DNA of 64,000 nt, taken from Latrodectus hesperus. Its lineage: Eukaryota > Arthropoda > Arachnida > Araneae > Theridiidae. The stretch spans positions 128,562,293 through 128,626,292 of the forward strand of contig CM075850.1 in NCBI GenBank assembly GCA_037975125.1, given 5' to 3'. Below the pieces are notes generated by a model. The model did no database searches. It was not told the origin of the DNA and was given only the letters and a program-made list of their open reading frames with translations. Shown piece by piece: positions 1 through 10,971 of the stretch (the first letter of the stretch is position 1; each line of letters opens with the position of its first letter). The translations under genes were made by a program, and so were the position numbers.

Positions 1-1190
1 GGCTTTCCAATCGCTTTAAAAGCATTCCAAGCCTCGATGGTGAGAAAATGTGCAGGCAGGTGAGAGGGGGAATAAAACTCCGAGAAATGTATAAATCATG
101 ATTTAATACTTGACCCCAGAAAAGTGCGTTTATCTTGGATTCGAGGCATTAATCGTAAGATAAACAGAATAATCAGCCAAAATCTCTGCAATTTTTTGAC
201 GCCTTTTTAGCGCGCCAATTTCACACCAGCGAATCGTGAGGCTATTTTTTCTTCGTACCTTTTGCCTTTTAATAGGTAGCTTTTTGGACTTCCAGAAAAG
301 CATGTAATTATACAGAAGAGCTATTTATTTGCGTAAGCATTTGTGAGGCCTACGTGCCTCCCTGTGTGCCGAGATAGCCTAATAGCCTCCGCTCAGCCCG
401 GGCGCAGCCGTGCTGGGTGCCAAAAAAACGTGATTCTGTGGCCAAAATCGGTTGTTAAAAGGATGTGTCATATTTGTTATTATCATTTTTTCCCTCTTCG
501 TTTATGTTATCTCAGTGGTTGGAATTATTATTTCACTTTTTTGCCCAATTCATCAGTTATGTCAGGAGGTGCTGAAACTAAATCCTGGTCGACAAAGCAG
601 CTTTTTTCGAAAATGTCCTGCGGCGAAAATCCTCCTATTTAAGCTGCAAAAATTAATCGTTATCTTATGAAAATGTAGTTTCTCGTTCTTATGAAATAAA
701 AATATTGGTCAGAGGATTAGGAAATTTAATAATGAAAAATGTTTTTATTGATAAAATGAGAATTATAATGTTGAAAAAAATTTAATAATAAAAAAATGAC
801 ATTTGTGAGAACTGGCTATAGCTCGATTCCCTCTTTTACCTGAATCAACAAAATATTTGAGAAATATAATACTTTAGGTACTTACTATTTTTGCAAAGCT
901 TCTTTTTAATTATTTGAGAGAGAGGTTTTATGTAACAAAAGAAACTGAAGCTGAAAACTCTAACTGTTAATTAATTACCAATCTGTCTTTTCAAAATAAC
1001 AGTTAAATTTCTATACAGCTAAGCTTAAACAAATTGTGAAAATAGATGCATTCAAGCAATTATTTATTAATTGTTAAAGTAAATTTCTCAATTTATGAAT
1101 TTTTATTAATTAATTAAATCCACCCTCTAAAGCGGAGGTAATTTACAATGTAAAACGAGTACATAGCTTAAGATAAAATAGGGATTTTTA
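1..1190. other. AT-rich stretch, no gene recognised
   Basis: The first 650 bases are slightly less AT-rich and hold two short overlapping open frames (343-642 and 452-670) that resemble no family I know. The rest is low-complexity AT sequence. I see no repeat copy or RNA gene here. Confidence 0.5.
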
Positions 1191-1368
1191 AAAAGTAATG
1201 ACTTTTCAATTTACTTAGCCTTGTTTAATATTTTATTATGAAATAAGATATCCCGTACTGATGAGCTAACGATTTGGAAAAGTAATGACTTTTCACTTTA
1301 CGTAGCTTTGTTCAGCATCTTGTTTTTGCGCCATTAAATAAGGTTTCCCATATAGATCAGCTAACAAC
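1191..1368. repeat. Diverged tandem duplication, period about 87 bp
   Basis: Two adjacent copies start with the same 16-17 bases (AAAAGTAATGACTTTTCA in the second copy), at 1191 and 1278. Both continue through a variable centre to a shared GAGCTAAC or CAGCTAAC block near 1262 and 1360. The copies differ by substitutions and small indels, so the duplication is old. No coding potential is visible. Confidence 0.65.
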
Positions 1369-2099
1369 AAATCGAATGATTTGTTTCGAACATTTAAAAA
1401 TTCTTTTCAGTTATAGTTATTAAACGTTGAAGTAAGGATTATTTTCATCCCCTAGTTCCAATATATTTTCTATAGACGGCATATTGTAAAAACATAAATA
1501 CCTACACTGATATTAAACATAAATTTTTTTCAAAAATCGAAAAAAATAAAAATTATTTTTTTACAAAGTAAAGTTTCTGCAGAAACTTTAATCTGTCTTT
1601 AACATATCCATATTAGGATTACCTACTTGATTAATTAAAGATACCGTCTTTAAAAGCACTGTCTCTTATAAATAAGTAAGATAACAAAAAATATGAAAGG
1701 TATCAAAAACCTTATTTGAAAAATATAACTAGAAAATATTTTCGGTTGTCACACGGATATATAAATAATACATCCGAATTCACCTAATTTTACTCTTTAC
1801 TATTGAATTTCAGAGGAAATATTATTTATTAAACTATTTTATATAATTTAGATTTAGTATTTTTTGAATTCAATTATATTTGCATAAAGCTGCTTTTACA
1901 ATAAACATTATTTAGTGTTTATTTGCAATAAATAAAAGATTAGTAAAATATTTTTTGCAATTAAAATTATTCTTCATATTATTCTTATTTAATTTCTTCA
2001 ATTCTTTGAAATAAAAAAGCTGATATTTTAAATTAATAAATATTGTACCAGATTTAAACTATGGAATACATTTTTAGTGAAATCTTAATGACATTTCTA
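1369..2099. other. AT-rich stretch, nothing recognised
   Basis: Low-complexity AT-rich DNA. No open frame of note, tRNA-like box or inverted repeat stood out. Confidence 0.5.
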
Positions 2100-2187
2100 A
2101 TAGTAGAATAATACATACAATCCAGTACGCACGGCTTTTGACCGTGCATGCCGTCAAGAGTGATTAATTAATCATAGTAGAATAATA
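2100..2187. repeat. 60-bp GC-richer insert between 14-bp direct repeats
   Basis: ATAGTAGAATAATA occurs at 2100-2113 and again at 2174-2187. The 60 bases between them are much richer in GC than the flanks. They contain nested hairpins: GCACGG with CCGTGC, and alternatively CTTTTGAC with GTCAAGAG. The arrangement looks like a small insertion with a target-site duplication. The element type is unknown. Confidence 0.5.
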
Positions 2188-3600
2188 GCCACAGTCATTG
2201 TATAATAATTAATTAATTAATCATAAAATGGTTTTGGACTTCCTACTAAAATATTTTTAATCAATAAATTCAAAAAACATTATTCATAAATTAACATAAG
2301 CATAATTTTATAAATATTTTATGTTTACATAATCTCTATTTAAATTTTTGTAGACTCAATGGTTTTTAAATATAAGATTGTATATTACGACACATGTAAT
2401 TTAATTATAACGTATTGCAGAATTACTTAAACAATAACCGTAGAGACAAAACTGATTAAATACGTACCAAAATAATAGTTCTCAGTAGGAAAATATCCTC
2501 GAATTTATTAAAAGCGTCGAAAATTCTGAAGACTATTGTTTAGAATAAAAGTATTGTAAAAAGAATATTTCCTCTACAGCCAGTGGAAACTATACGCATC
2601 CATTCTTGAAGCGAAATTAGTTCCGGAGTCGAACGTTATCGCGTTTAAATCAATCTTTAGCAACTTTTACTTTTAGTATTTTACCGGGTATTTAGTAAAT
2701 CAGCGTTTTTTACTAAAGTTTAAATTAATTAGAAACGATCTATTCAAAATTTTCAAATAAAACCTAACTTTTAATTTAAGTTAATCAGAGAGCAATATTC
2801 TACTATGAATAACTTTCATTTCGTTTTATGCAGCGGTTCTCAATTTAACTCTGAACAAAAATGTAACGGAATAACATGACAAGGATTTTATTCATATAGA
2901 TTTGTGTGTGTGTGACATCAGTTCCATGATTTGCCTCAATAATAAATAAAAAAATAAACAAAGATTTTATTTGCTTTTATTACGTTTATTATTTGCTTTA
3001 ATTTTTTATTAATTAATATTGACATTATATTAAGCTTATAATATTCACAATAAGAATATTACTGTAATATTTCATTGATTTGATATTTTAATTAATATTT
3101 TTAAACTTTAATTATTTTTTGTTATTTCTGTTTTCTGTTACGAATTTGTTACGTAATAATCATAAATAAACAATTTTTTTTGAAAAAAAAAGTTCAGTAA
3201 AATGAATTATATATTTTTGCGATTAAAGTGAGTTTAAAAATTATCTGTGCTAATTGTTTTTTTTTTTACCGTCTTTTGATTGAATTGTTTAATTTATCTT
3301 TCATAACGTACTAAAAACACAATACAATTTTTATATTTCAAACAGTATTTTCTAATTATATTTTTAAAAATACATTATTAAAACTTTTGAAATATGGTTC
3401 AGAAATGGAAAAGATTCTCTTGAATTCGCGTGTTGTAAAAATGCTAGCTTACAATGCTATTGAATACTAGTTTAAAATTCTACAGATTCCATATTATCTG
3501 CTCAAGCAAAATTATGATACATAGAATTTGTTTCTGAAACTACGGAGACATGTAAACGATCTAATTTCTAATCTGTGTAATAAATGACACAATGCTAATT
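2188..3600. other. AT-rich stretch, nothing recognised
   Basis: Very AT-rich sequence with homopolymer runs (for example the T/A runs near 3173-3190 and 3259). No gene, tRNA-like head or structured repeat could be supported. Confidence 0.5.
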
Positions 3601-3609
3601 TTTTTAATC

Positions 3610-3780
3610 AAGCAAGAGGAAATACTGAAGGACATCAAATATTATAAAAACTGGGCAGTAGAAATATTTAGAGAAAAATAAAGGTATTTGGAGTCAGTCA
3701 TTACAGATGAACATCAAAAATTAGAAAATTAGGTTATAGAAAAACGTGTGGAGGAAGAGGAAATGAAATTTCTTTAAGAC
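3610..3780 (+). pseudogene. Short decayed LINE reverse-transcriptase-downstream fragment (tentative)
   Basis: Conceptual translation around 3660-3777 contains RYLESVITDEHQKLEN, a stop, then VIEKRVEEEE. This resembles the conserved block downstream of the reverse transcriptase core in many non-LTR retrotransposons (typically YLGS.I..DG....EI..RI). Stops interrupt the frame and no core motif such as YADD is present, so at most it is a short dead scrap. The match is from memory of the family pattern and could be chance in an AT-rich frame. Confidence 0.35.
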
Positions 3781-3999
3781 AATTATTATTACAGATTATA
3801 TTGTCAGAAATTATAAACGTAATCTTCTTTATTAGAAGTAAAAGTAGTCCTTTGTCAAGGACTAATAAAATATTCTGTTCTTTATTAAAAGTTGTATAGC
3901 CATACATTTTGGTTTTATTATTTCCTAAAATAATGTCAAAAGCTGGCTATTTCTACTAATCAAATATTTTTAATGTAATATTACTAGAAATTGTGCCTT

Positions 4000-4330
4000 A
4001 AATATTAGGCACAAAAGTTGATTACTACTTATTAGGCACAATAGTAGATTACTACTTATTAGGCACAATAGTAGATTACTACTTATTAGGCACAATAGTA
4101 GATTACTACTTATTAGGCACAATAGTAGATTACTACTTATTAGGTATAATAGTAGTTTACTACTTATTAGGCACAATAGTAAATTACTACTTAATAGGCA
4201 CAATAGTAGGTTACTACTTATTAGGCACAATAGTAGATTACTACTTATTAGTCACAATAGTAGATTACTACTTATTAGGCACAATAGTAGTTTTTACTAC
4301 CAGGGATTACTACTATTGTGCCTAATATTT
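4000..4330. repeat. 27-bp tandem array bounded by inverted repeats
   Basis: About eleven copies of a 27-bp unit beginning TTAGGCACAATAGTAG start at 4004, 4032, 4059, 4086, 4113, 4140, 4167, 4194, 4221, 4248 and 4275. Spacing is exactly 27 bp after the first step (28 bp). Each typical unit carries a small TAGTA-GAT-TACTA hairpin. The block opens with AAATATTAGGCACAA (4000-4014) and closes with its exact reverse complement TTGTGCCTAATATTT (4316-4330). The last unit (4275-4291) pairs perfectly over 17 bp with 4309-4325. Upstream, TTGTGCCT (3991-3998) pairs with 4007-4014. Because 27 is a multiple of three, the minus strand shows a 9-residue periodic open frame (3970-4230), which is an artefact of the array. 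Confidence 0.9.
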
Positions 4331-4480
4331 TGAGATTTTAATAAAATCTTTCATTTCCAGTATAACCTAAACTATGGGAGAAAAAAGCTATTTTATAAAA
4401 ATTAATCTGCAATTTCATTGGTTTACTGAGACAGCTTTTTTGGACGGATGCCTCTAAAATCACTACAAACATTGTTGTTG

Positions 4481-4600
4481 TTGCACCAGCACCGGTACGT
4501 TAAAACTGATCATGGTCGCAATGTCCTCCAAGTGAGATGATACCTCTGCGGTGGAAGACCAAGTATTGGGCATGCGGGTGCAATAGTACTCTAATTGGAT
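4481..4600 (+). mobile_element. Partial SINE, family B (body only)
   Basis: The block around CAATGTCCTCCAAGTGAGAT and the following GATACCTCTG matches the body of the copies at 26751-26990 (+) and, in reverse complement, 4882-5141 and 51976-52247. The tRNA-like head is missing. A (TTG)n run sits just upstream at about 4466-4477. Confidence 0.55.
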
Positions 4601-4881
4601 GTGCAAGGAAAGTCTGCATCTGCAAGAAATAAATTGATGATCCTTTAGAAATCTTGATGAAAAAAATTAAAAGTCATTTCTTGCTGATGTTGACACCACT
4701 TTTATATAAACACAGGAAACTTTATTTCTCTGAAGTCGAAATATAACCCAGTTTTCTCATTACACTATAAATGAAAAAATAATGTTAATGGTGAATTTTC
4801 AAAATTTACCCACAATATCTCCCAAAAATTAATTTGAGGCAGCAATGGCTCATAATTTCTAAGTTGTTGGACCAGCAGCTT

Positions 4882-5141
4882 TTTTTGTACCTGGCCGTCA
4901 GTTGGGTTCTACCATTTAGATTGAAGCACCCGGGTGGAGTCTTCTTGATTTTGAAGCAGGGACCAAGCAGAAGATCCCTAGTACTTGGCCTGCCACTCCC
5001 AGAGGTTTCATTTTACGAGGAAAACACTGCAACCATGCCCAATTTTAACGTTAGCCAGCACTACGGATCTTCAGTCAGTCTGGATTCGAACTCACCACCT
5101 TCCAATAATGAGAACGATGCCCTAACTAACCTCACGGCCCG
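4882..5141 (-). mobile_element. SINE, family B, tRNA-headed
   Basis: Read on the minus strand, the element starts near 5141 with a tRNA-like promoter head. An A-box-like GAGGTTAGTTAGGGCATCG is followed by a B-box-like GGTGAGTTCGAATCC. A body follows that is shared with 51976-52247. Shared landmarks on the plus strand are TTGGGTTCTACCA or TTGGGCTCTACCA, GAAGCAGGGA, and GATTCGAA followed by the C-rich head end. Such heads carry internal RNA polymerase III promoters, so transcription would run right to left. A short plus-strand open frame across it (4834-5151) is not thought to be a gene. Confidence 0.75.
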
Positions 5142-5245
5142 TACACTCTGAACGTGTGTCCCTTTTTAACCTGCGCTACGGACGATGCAGTATGTTCATT
5201 ATTTCCAAATCGATGAGTCATGATAAAAGGGCTTAAGATGCAGCT

Positions 5246-5830
5246 TCAACAGTTCAAGGACCTAGAGGCACCAATGTGCACGGAAAGGAAATTACTAGTA
5301 ATCTGATCCAAGAGGGCAGCTATAAGGATACTGCTCATGATGGTTACCTTAGTTTTCAGAGATCGACACTCGAGAAAGGCAAGATATCTTTTCTTCTTGG
5401 AGGAGAGCCCCCATTCATGAATGGCATAGCTCTGGTGCTGTTCTAATTCGGGGGGGCAACAGGCACGATCAGACAACTCTAGCGAGAATTCGAAGGGGAC
5501 ACACTCGTCTACAACGTCATGTGATGGGCCACAAAGTTTATTCTTTGTGTCCAAAATGCAATGCGATTCAAGTGGCTCTTGCCCACATTTTGGCCTGCAT
5601 CGGTTTAAATAAATGCCAGCTAATTTCGAGCCCTGAGGTTGTACTCCATTTTTAAGGGCGTTCAATCTCATGGAGCTGATGTGATATTACTGTCAACCAG
5701 GAGTGATAAGCCACAACATCAACACAAAGACAGATGTTTAAAACTTCGCGACATTGCTGCTCTTAGAGAAATGCTTCGGGGCATTAATGTTTGGGTGAAT
5801 AAGCGTTTCCTTTTGGTTTTGTCGGTATAA
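5246..5830 (-). pseudogene. LINE-like 3' fragment, possibly R2-type (tentative)
   Basis: A minus-strand frame (141 codons from an ATG at 5669-5671, stop near 5246) contains NRCRPKCGQEPLESHCILD and then a segment with SHDVVDE. This recalls the zinc-knuckle and HN/HD region after the reverse transcriptase of R2-like non-LTR elements (C.KCG...ET..H.L..C....RH..V). Upstream on the same strand the translation continues with stops (SSMRLNALKNG resembles the RLNALPT motif that precedes the knuckle). The usual HxxxC spacing is disturbed, so the fragment is decayed. It could also belong to another LINE clade. The reading depends on motif memory. Confidence 0.4.
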
Positions 5831-6555
5831 GACTAAACAGACACGTCATATTCTCTGTGTCAAAAGCTCAACAAGTGTCATGTAAATTGTGACACTGTCT
5901 CAACGAACTTATAGCATAGGCATCATTGCTAAAGATATTTTTGACATTGTATCATAACAATCATGTAAGCAGAGATATAACGAATGAAAATATTAGAAAT
6001 CGGACTAGCACCATATCGCTCACATCACCCGGATTTTTCATCTGGATTCCAGTTTCATTCCAAAGCATTCCAAAGAACATTTAGTAAATAATGACACTAA
6101 GCAGAGCAGAAGTTATATTCATCATTATCATATAAATTCACTTCTTAGTGGTGTGGTATACGAGGATAGTGAATAGTACCACTGTTCAATCTTCTCTTTT
6201 TAATATAGGAAGCAGCATGCATTGCAATTATAACTTTTCTGGCATGTTTAAAGCCCGTGATAGAGACTACTTTAAAAGTATGAATGACGCTATATTTAAC
6301 TGAATTTTGCATGTCTGCATACTGTCGGATAATTCTGAGTCTCTGTGTCACAAAGTGTTTCAAAAATGTCACAAAAATTATGTGAATACTGTGTATCACT
6401 CAATAAAAGTATTTCATTATAAATTATTCAGGGAAAGGTATGATAGTCACAATTTACTAATCAATGTGATAAATGTGGCAAACATGTACTTTGAAACTAC
6501 AAGGTAAACAAGAACGTTTTCGGCGTTTTAATGACCCAAAAAAATAAGACCTACA
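5831..6555. other. AT-rich stretch, nothing recognised
   Basis: Two short opposing open frames (6145-6399 minus, 6307-6507 plus) overlap, use AT-rich codons and match no family I know. I regard both as chance. Confidence 0.45.
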
Positions 6556-6559
6556 AAAA

Positions 6560-7150
6560 ATGTAGCCTATTATTTATCTTCAAAATAATGACCATTGGCA
6601 TCCAATACCTTCTGCCAATATGTCTCTAGTTGTATAATCAATCCCCTTGAAGTAAACTCAGATGTTTTTTGACACAAAGAAATCCGTAAGTGTTTGGCGA
6701 AAATCGGCCTAATTAGTGAATGATTTTCCACGATGATTGTCCAGGGAATAGAAGATATGCTACTCTGATGATGCAAGGTCATTTGAGTAAACAGGATAAC
6801 ACAAAGTCACTCTACCAAGTAGCTGTATGGTATTCCTAGCCATTAGCGTGACTTGGGGCCTCTCATTATGTTCCAAGAGAAGTACACCCTCACGATTTAC
6901 CACTATTGGCTCCTTCTATTTCAATACTTGTTGCAAACATTCTAATAGCGGCGAGTACAAGTCCGCAGTGATAGTTTGGCCCATTGGTAGTGGCTCATAC
7001 TAAATAAATTAAAGACTAGTCTACAAGACACCAGATTCATCAAAAATCCCATGGCCTGCATTTGTGAAACCAAAATACCTTGTCGTACTTTTAAGTCAAT
7101 AATACCAAACGAGCTCCTTTGACACGTTCATTTTTCTTCTCTACTGTACG
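6560..7150 (-). pseudogene. mariner-family transposase remnant
   Basis: Minus-strand translation gives a recognisable mariner C-terminal half spread over several frames. In order these are GQTITADLYSPLLECLQQVL, VVNREGVLLLEHNERPQVTL, MARNTIQLLGRVTL, YSNDLA, SLDNHRGKSFTN, ADFRQTLTDFFVSK, and finally YWQKVLDANGHYFE near 6573-6620. In mariners (a cut-and-paste DDD transposase family) the second catalytic Asp lies in a LQDNARPH-like block. Here that block reads LEHNERPQ, so the Asp is lost. Frameshifts and stops make it non-functional. The N-terminal helix-turn-helix and the first Asp block were not recognised, and terminal inverted repeats could not be located. Confidence 0.8.
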
Positions 7151-8089
7151 AGTTACGATTGACGAATGTGCGCGGTGGTCCTGCTTTTAGAATGACTGAT
7201 GTTCCTGACAAGTGGTGTCTCAATCCAAATCATACACTAATTTGTATATTTATTCTCACTTCATTCACTGGCAACACAAGAACTCTCTTGGTTACCTTAT
7301 ATTGAGTAGTTGTTCGGTATGACCTCCATAGCATGGATGGTATTAAATACAGGCAAAGAGATTAAGCTTCTAGTAATCAAAATTGAAAACTAATTTTGAT
7401 TAATTTATTTTGCAAAAGCGAGAGGGCAACAACTTTGAACTTGAAAAATAATACGAAAATAAACGAGAGGAAAGTTCTTCAACAACTACAACAATGACAC
7501 TTATGCTATGTTGTCACCTGTTTCATTTTTGTTTGATTAATTGTTACTAAATATGCTTATTAGAATGGACTTATTAATAATTATATAACAACGATAAACT
7601 CAAATGGAGCGAATCTTCTATAGACTTTATAATAACTTAAACAAGATACTTACGCTGATACCTTGTGTGTTGTATCCGTGTAAGTAAAAGATACCTTTGT
7701 GGTAGAACAGATGACAATTCTAACTATTGAATTTGAAATAGAATGTTTTTCTTTTTACCTTTCATATATCTGTCTATCGAGCTATATCTGTAATAATTAT
7801 ATAAAATATAGAATAAAAAAAGTTGATATATAGTAAAGTATTAAAATTTTTTAAGATTAAATCATATTTTTTATAATCATGAAATGAGAAATTTAAATCC
7901 TTTAATAATTATTTTAAGCAATATTTATACAAAATGAAGAATAGATCTCTTAAAAAATATTTCTTTGACACTTTAAAACTCTCAAGAATTTTTTAGAAAA
8001 AACAGTCGACGAAAAAAATAAAAAAAAACCATTATCCCCGTTATCAAAAATCATTAACCATGCCTCGTTTTCAATTTGATCTGTGAGTT
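7151..8089. other. Stretch without recognised gene
   Basis: The first 200 bases may still belong to the decayed mariner copy (5' part), but no motif confirms it. From 7380 on the sequence is AT-rich with nothing recognised. Confidence 0.45.
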
Positions 8090-9080
8090 AAATTTTCCGT
8101 TTGTGTGGTCCAAGTATGAGTTTTAACTCTTGCACTTGAGGTATCGGAGATTTCGTTTCAATAAAACGTGCGAATGTTAGAGCATTATTGCATGAAACGA
8201 ATGCTCTTGTTATTGCACTTACTCTCTCGGCTACGCGGTATTCGGCCTCTTATTAAAATTTTGGCTCCTTAAATGAGTATTTCGGCGCCTTATCTCATCC
8301 ATTTACGAACGCTTGTATAATAACATAGCTCGCCAATAACATTAAAGGCGAGAAGGGCGAGAGAAAAAAAGAAATAATAATAACACCTGAGTATCACGTC
8401 TGGACTGTAAGAACTTCTCATTTATTCCGATTTTCATTATTACAGCAGATTCGAAAACTTCTGATGAATTGGAATCTGGCAACCGTGACGGGAAACCGTC
8501 ATTACGGAAGGGGGAAGTGGCAACCAATTGATTGTTGGCTGAAAAAACATTCTACATCGTCTGCGTTTTCTTCTGTGTGTGGTGGAATCAACCGCCGCCA
8601 TTGCCACGTCCGAATTATTAATGTGCGAAGGGTAAATTGATTGCATTCGAACGCTTGTTTCCACACGTCATAAATCTACTATCGAAAACCAAGTAGCCGA
8701 TTAATGTTCTATTAATCAAATCAGTTATCGAATGCCAGAAGTTTTTTTTTTTTTTTAAACTTCCCATCTCGATACCCAAAGTGGACCGAATCATAATTTG
8801 CGCAGCGTGAGAAAAAGCTTCTGGAGAAGGCGACGTGAGAATTGAACCAGTTTGAATTAGCGGTTGATTTAGATGCACAAACCGATACCGCGGGTGGAAA
8901 TTGAATTATAAAAAAAGAAGAAAATAGCACGGATACACATGATACAGAATTATACACGGCTTTCAGCTCTGCTTGTAATCGATATTTTACACGCCGTTAT
9001 CGAATTTTTGCATCGCTATCGTTTTGATTTAATTACCATAATGAGTCAAACCGCATGGTGTATATGAATCTTTTCTCTCC
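8090..9080. other. GC-richer island with TATCG cluster; candidate regulatory or exon-bearing DNA
   Basis: About 1 kb that is clearly less AT-rich than its surroundings, with sharp edges. Several short open frames on the minus strand (8342-8957) overlap in different phases and resemble no family. TATCG occurs repeatedly in the right half (CTATCGAAAA near 8678, GTTATCGAATG near 8725, AATCGATATTTT near 8976, GTTATCGAATTT near 8996, GCTATCGTTTT near 9014). A T12-13 run lies near 8743. No promoter or splice structure can be proved. Confidence 0.4.
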
Positions 9081-10025
9081 GTTGATTTTTTGCTTCGTGG
9101 TCAAAAAAGATTTCGGTGATAGATAATACTAATTATAGAACTATGTCCATTGTTCAGTGTTTGATACGAATCTCTAGTTGCGTTGCAAACAAGGTTGTGC
9201 CACATAACAGGCAATATTTAAACAAGATTTGTAAAATAGTGTTTACATTTAAGATTAAAGTAAAGTTAAGAAATATCAAGAAATTAAAAAAAAAAGTTAC
9301 CTTTTTTGATTAATATTTAACTAGGAAAATTATTCTTTTGAGCTAGCACACTTATTTTATGCATTATTGTTCTCCATCTAAAAGTTATTTATTTTTTCTT
9401 GATGTATATTTATAAAATCTACTGCAAAATAAATTTCGCAACGGTTTTTTGGTTTATTTCTTTGATACTGTTTGCCCCTTAAGCAGCCTTAATGTGAGCC
9501 TTGCCTTAAGCAACCTTATAATGTGAGGAATAGAGAGAGAGCACTTTTAATCATCTATAGCAAATTTGATGCCATCTGCAAGGATCAAATTTTTAAATAA
9601 AATTTCTTTCTGATACATATAAATAATAAATGTAATCGACGGAAAGCATGTTTGTTTAAATACGGGTATTTTAATTTTCAGATGTCTAACTCCTAATGGA
9701 GTTTACAGTATTTTTCAATAGAAATTTGTTAATATGAAAAAATATTATTTTCATAATTTGCAAACAAAATTCCAAATATAAGTTTTTAATTGAGCGACTG
9801 TACTAATTGTGAAAAGATCCATTGATTTCTATAATTATAGATTGAAACACTTTCACGAAACTATAAAAGGAAATTAATTTTCCCTATGAACATTTAGGAT
9901 TGGAAAAGAAGTACTTAATTTTACAAGGAATTTGGAGGATACTGAAAAAATGAATATTCATATAAATGAATGCAAAATAACTTTATCAATATATAAGAAA
10001 AGATAATGTAAATTATTATCTTATT
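9081..10025. other. AT-rich stretch, nothing recognised
   Basis: Holds one short lysine-rich open frame (9116-9313) typical of chance frames in AT-rich DNA. No RNA gene or repeat was recognised. Confidence 0.45.
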
Positions 10026-10420
10026 ATATTAATATGAAGGCCGTGGTTGGTTAGAGCATCGGCCTTCCGTCCGAAGGGGCTGGGTTCGATTTCCATTGTC
10101 ATCAAAAACACACCAAGTACATTGCGACATACGTGCTCGTTAAATCTGTGGAATCCAAAGTTCTGTTGTCGGTCGTTGAGCAGTTACCATGGGGGAATCC
10201 TCAGGAGAAAATTTCCTCCCCTCCAGATCAAAGTCAAAATTGAGGGAGGGGATCCTCTTCTGGTGCCATCTATCGGAGAAGTCTTGGAGCAAAGTCGTAC
10301 TTTCACCATCGGGGTGCTCTGATTCAACGAAGGACGCACTTTTTTTAGTTAATTTTGCACAGCCGTCAGCTAGTGAGATTGGCTTGTCAAAGTGTCATAA
10401 ATAACTACAACATATTAATA
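10026..10420 (+). mobile_element. SINE, family C, tRNA-headed, with 9-bp target-site duplication
   Basis: The head at about 10039-10096 has an A-box-like GTGGTTGGTTAGAGCATCGG and a B-box-like GGGTTCGATTTCC, the split RNA polymerase III promoter of tRNA-derived SINEs. The body ends in an AT-rich tail with ATAAATAACTACAAC. ATATTAATA flanks the unit at 10026-10034 and 10412-10420, which I read as the target-site duplication of a retroposed copy (element about 377 bp). In this AT-rich setting a 9-bp match has some chance probability. The two short frames inside (10047-10322 and 10189-10404) are not expected to be proteins. Confidence 0.75.
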
Positions 10421-10971
10421 AGAGAAAAGAATAAAATAAGCTTTTTATGACAATGCTTCTCCTTCTATCTTGTTAATAGTGTTAATCAAAATGAAAGCAC
10501 TTTTACATCCAAACAGATATTTCTTTTTTAAATTATAGCTCCTATGATCAAATGCATACCCAGTTAATGCAGAATTACATCATTGCTCAGCGTACCAATA
10601 AAATGAGATCGTAAGAAGTTTAAGGAATAGCTTTAATGTGCTTGTGACGAGAATTAGATTTAACAGTGACAGTTAAATCATGAATAAAATCTGCAGCAAC
10701 TATAATCAGATCTCAAACGTTTCGCTCCGAAAATGGCAAATTCCCCAGGTTGTTGAACACTTTAAGAATCAATAATTTTTACAAACGCATTGCAGTTGGA
10801 AGGCTTCTTTATGCATATATGGAGTATAGTTGTTAACCGGAAGGATAATTTTATGGATAATTGGCCGCATTTCCGCTACGCAAGAAGAAAACTCCCATCA
10901 CCCGTCCCGATATGGGTTTTCACACCACGTAGTGGGGAGCCGGACGGCTGAAGACCGTTATTAAGGTTTTT
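10421..10971. other. Mixed stretch, nothing definite
   Basis: Mostly AT-rich. A GC-richer block at about 10865-10955, with the sequence GTAGTGGGGAGCCGGACGGC, looks repeat-like but has no second copy in the window. Confidence 0.4.

Noticed and set aside
343..670. Two overlapping short plus frames near the window start
   Set aside because: No motif, no conserved context, and lengths expected by chance.
3970..4230. 86-codon minus-strand frame with repeating Leu/Ser/Asn units
   Set aside because: It is the translation of the 27-bp tandem array; the 9-residue period follows from 27 being divisible by three.
4004..4300. TTAGG strings suggesting arthropod telomeric repeat
   Set aside because: TTAGG occurs once per 27-bp unit and the rest of the unit is unrelated; true telomeric arrays repeat the pentamer itself.
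4004..4300. CRISPR-like regular repeats
   Set aside because: Units are directly adjacent with no unique spacers, and the genome is eukaryotic.
10047..10404. Two plus frames of 91 and 71 codons
   Set aside because: They lie inside the family C SINE, whose transcript is non-coding.
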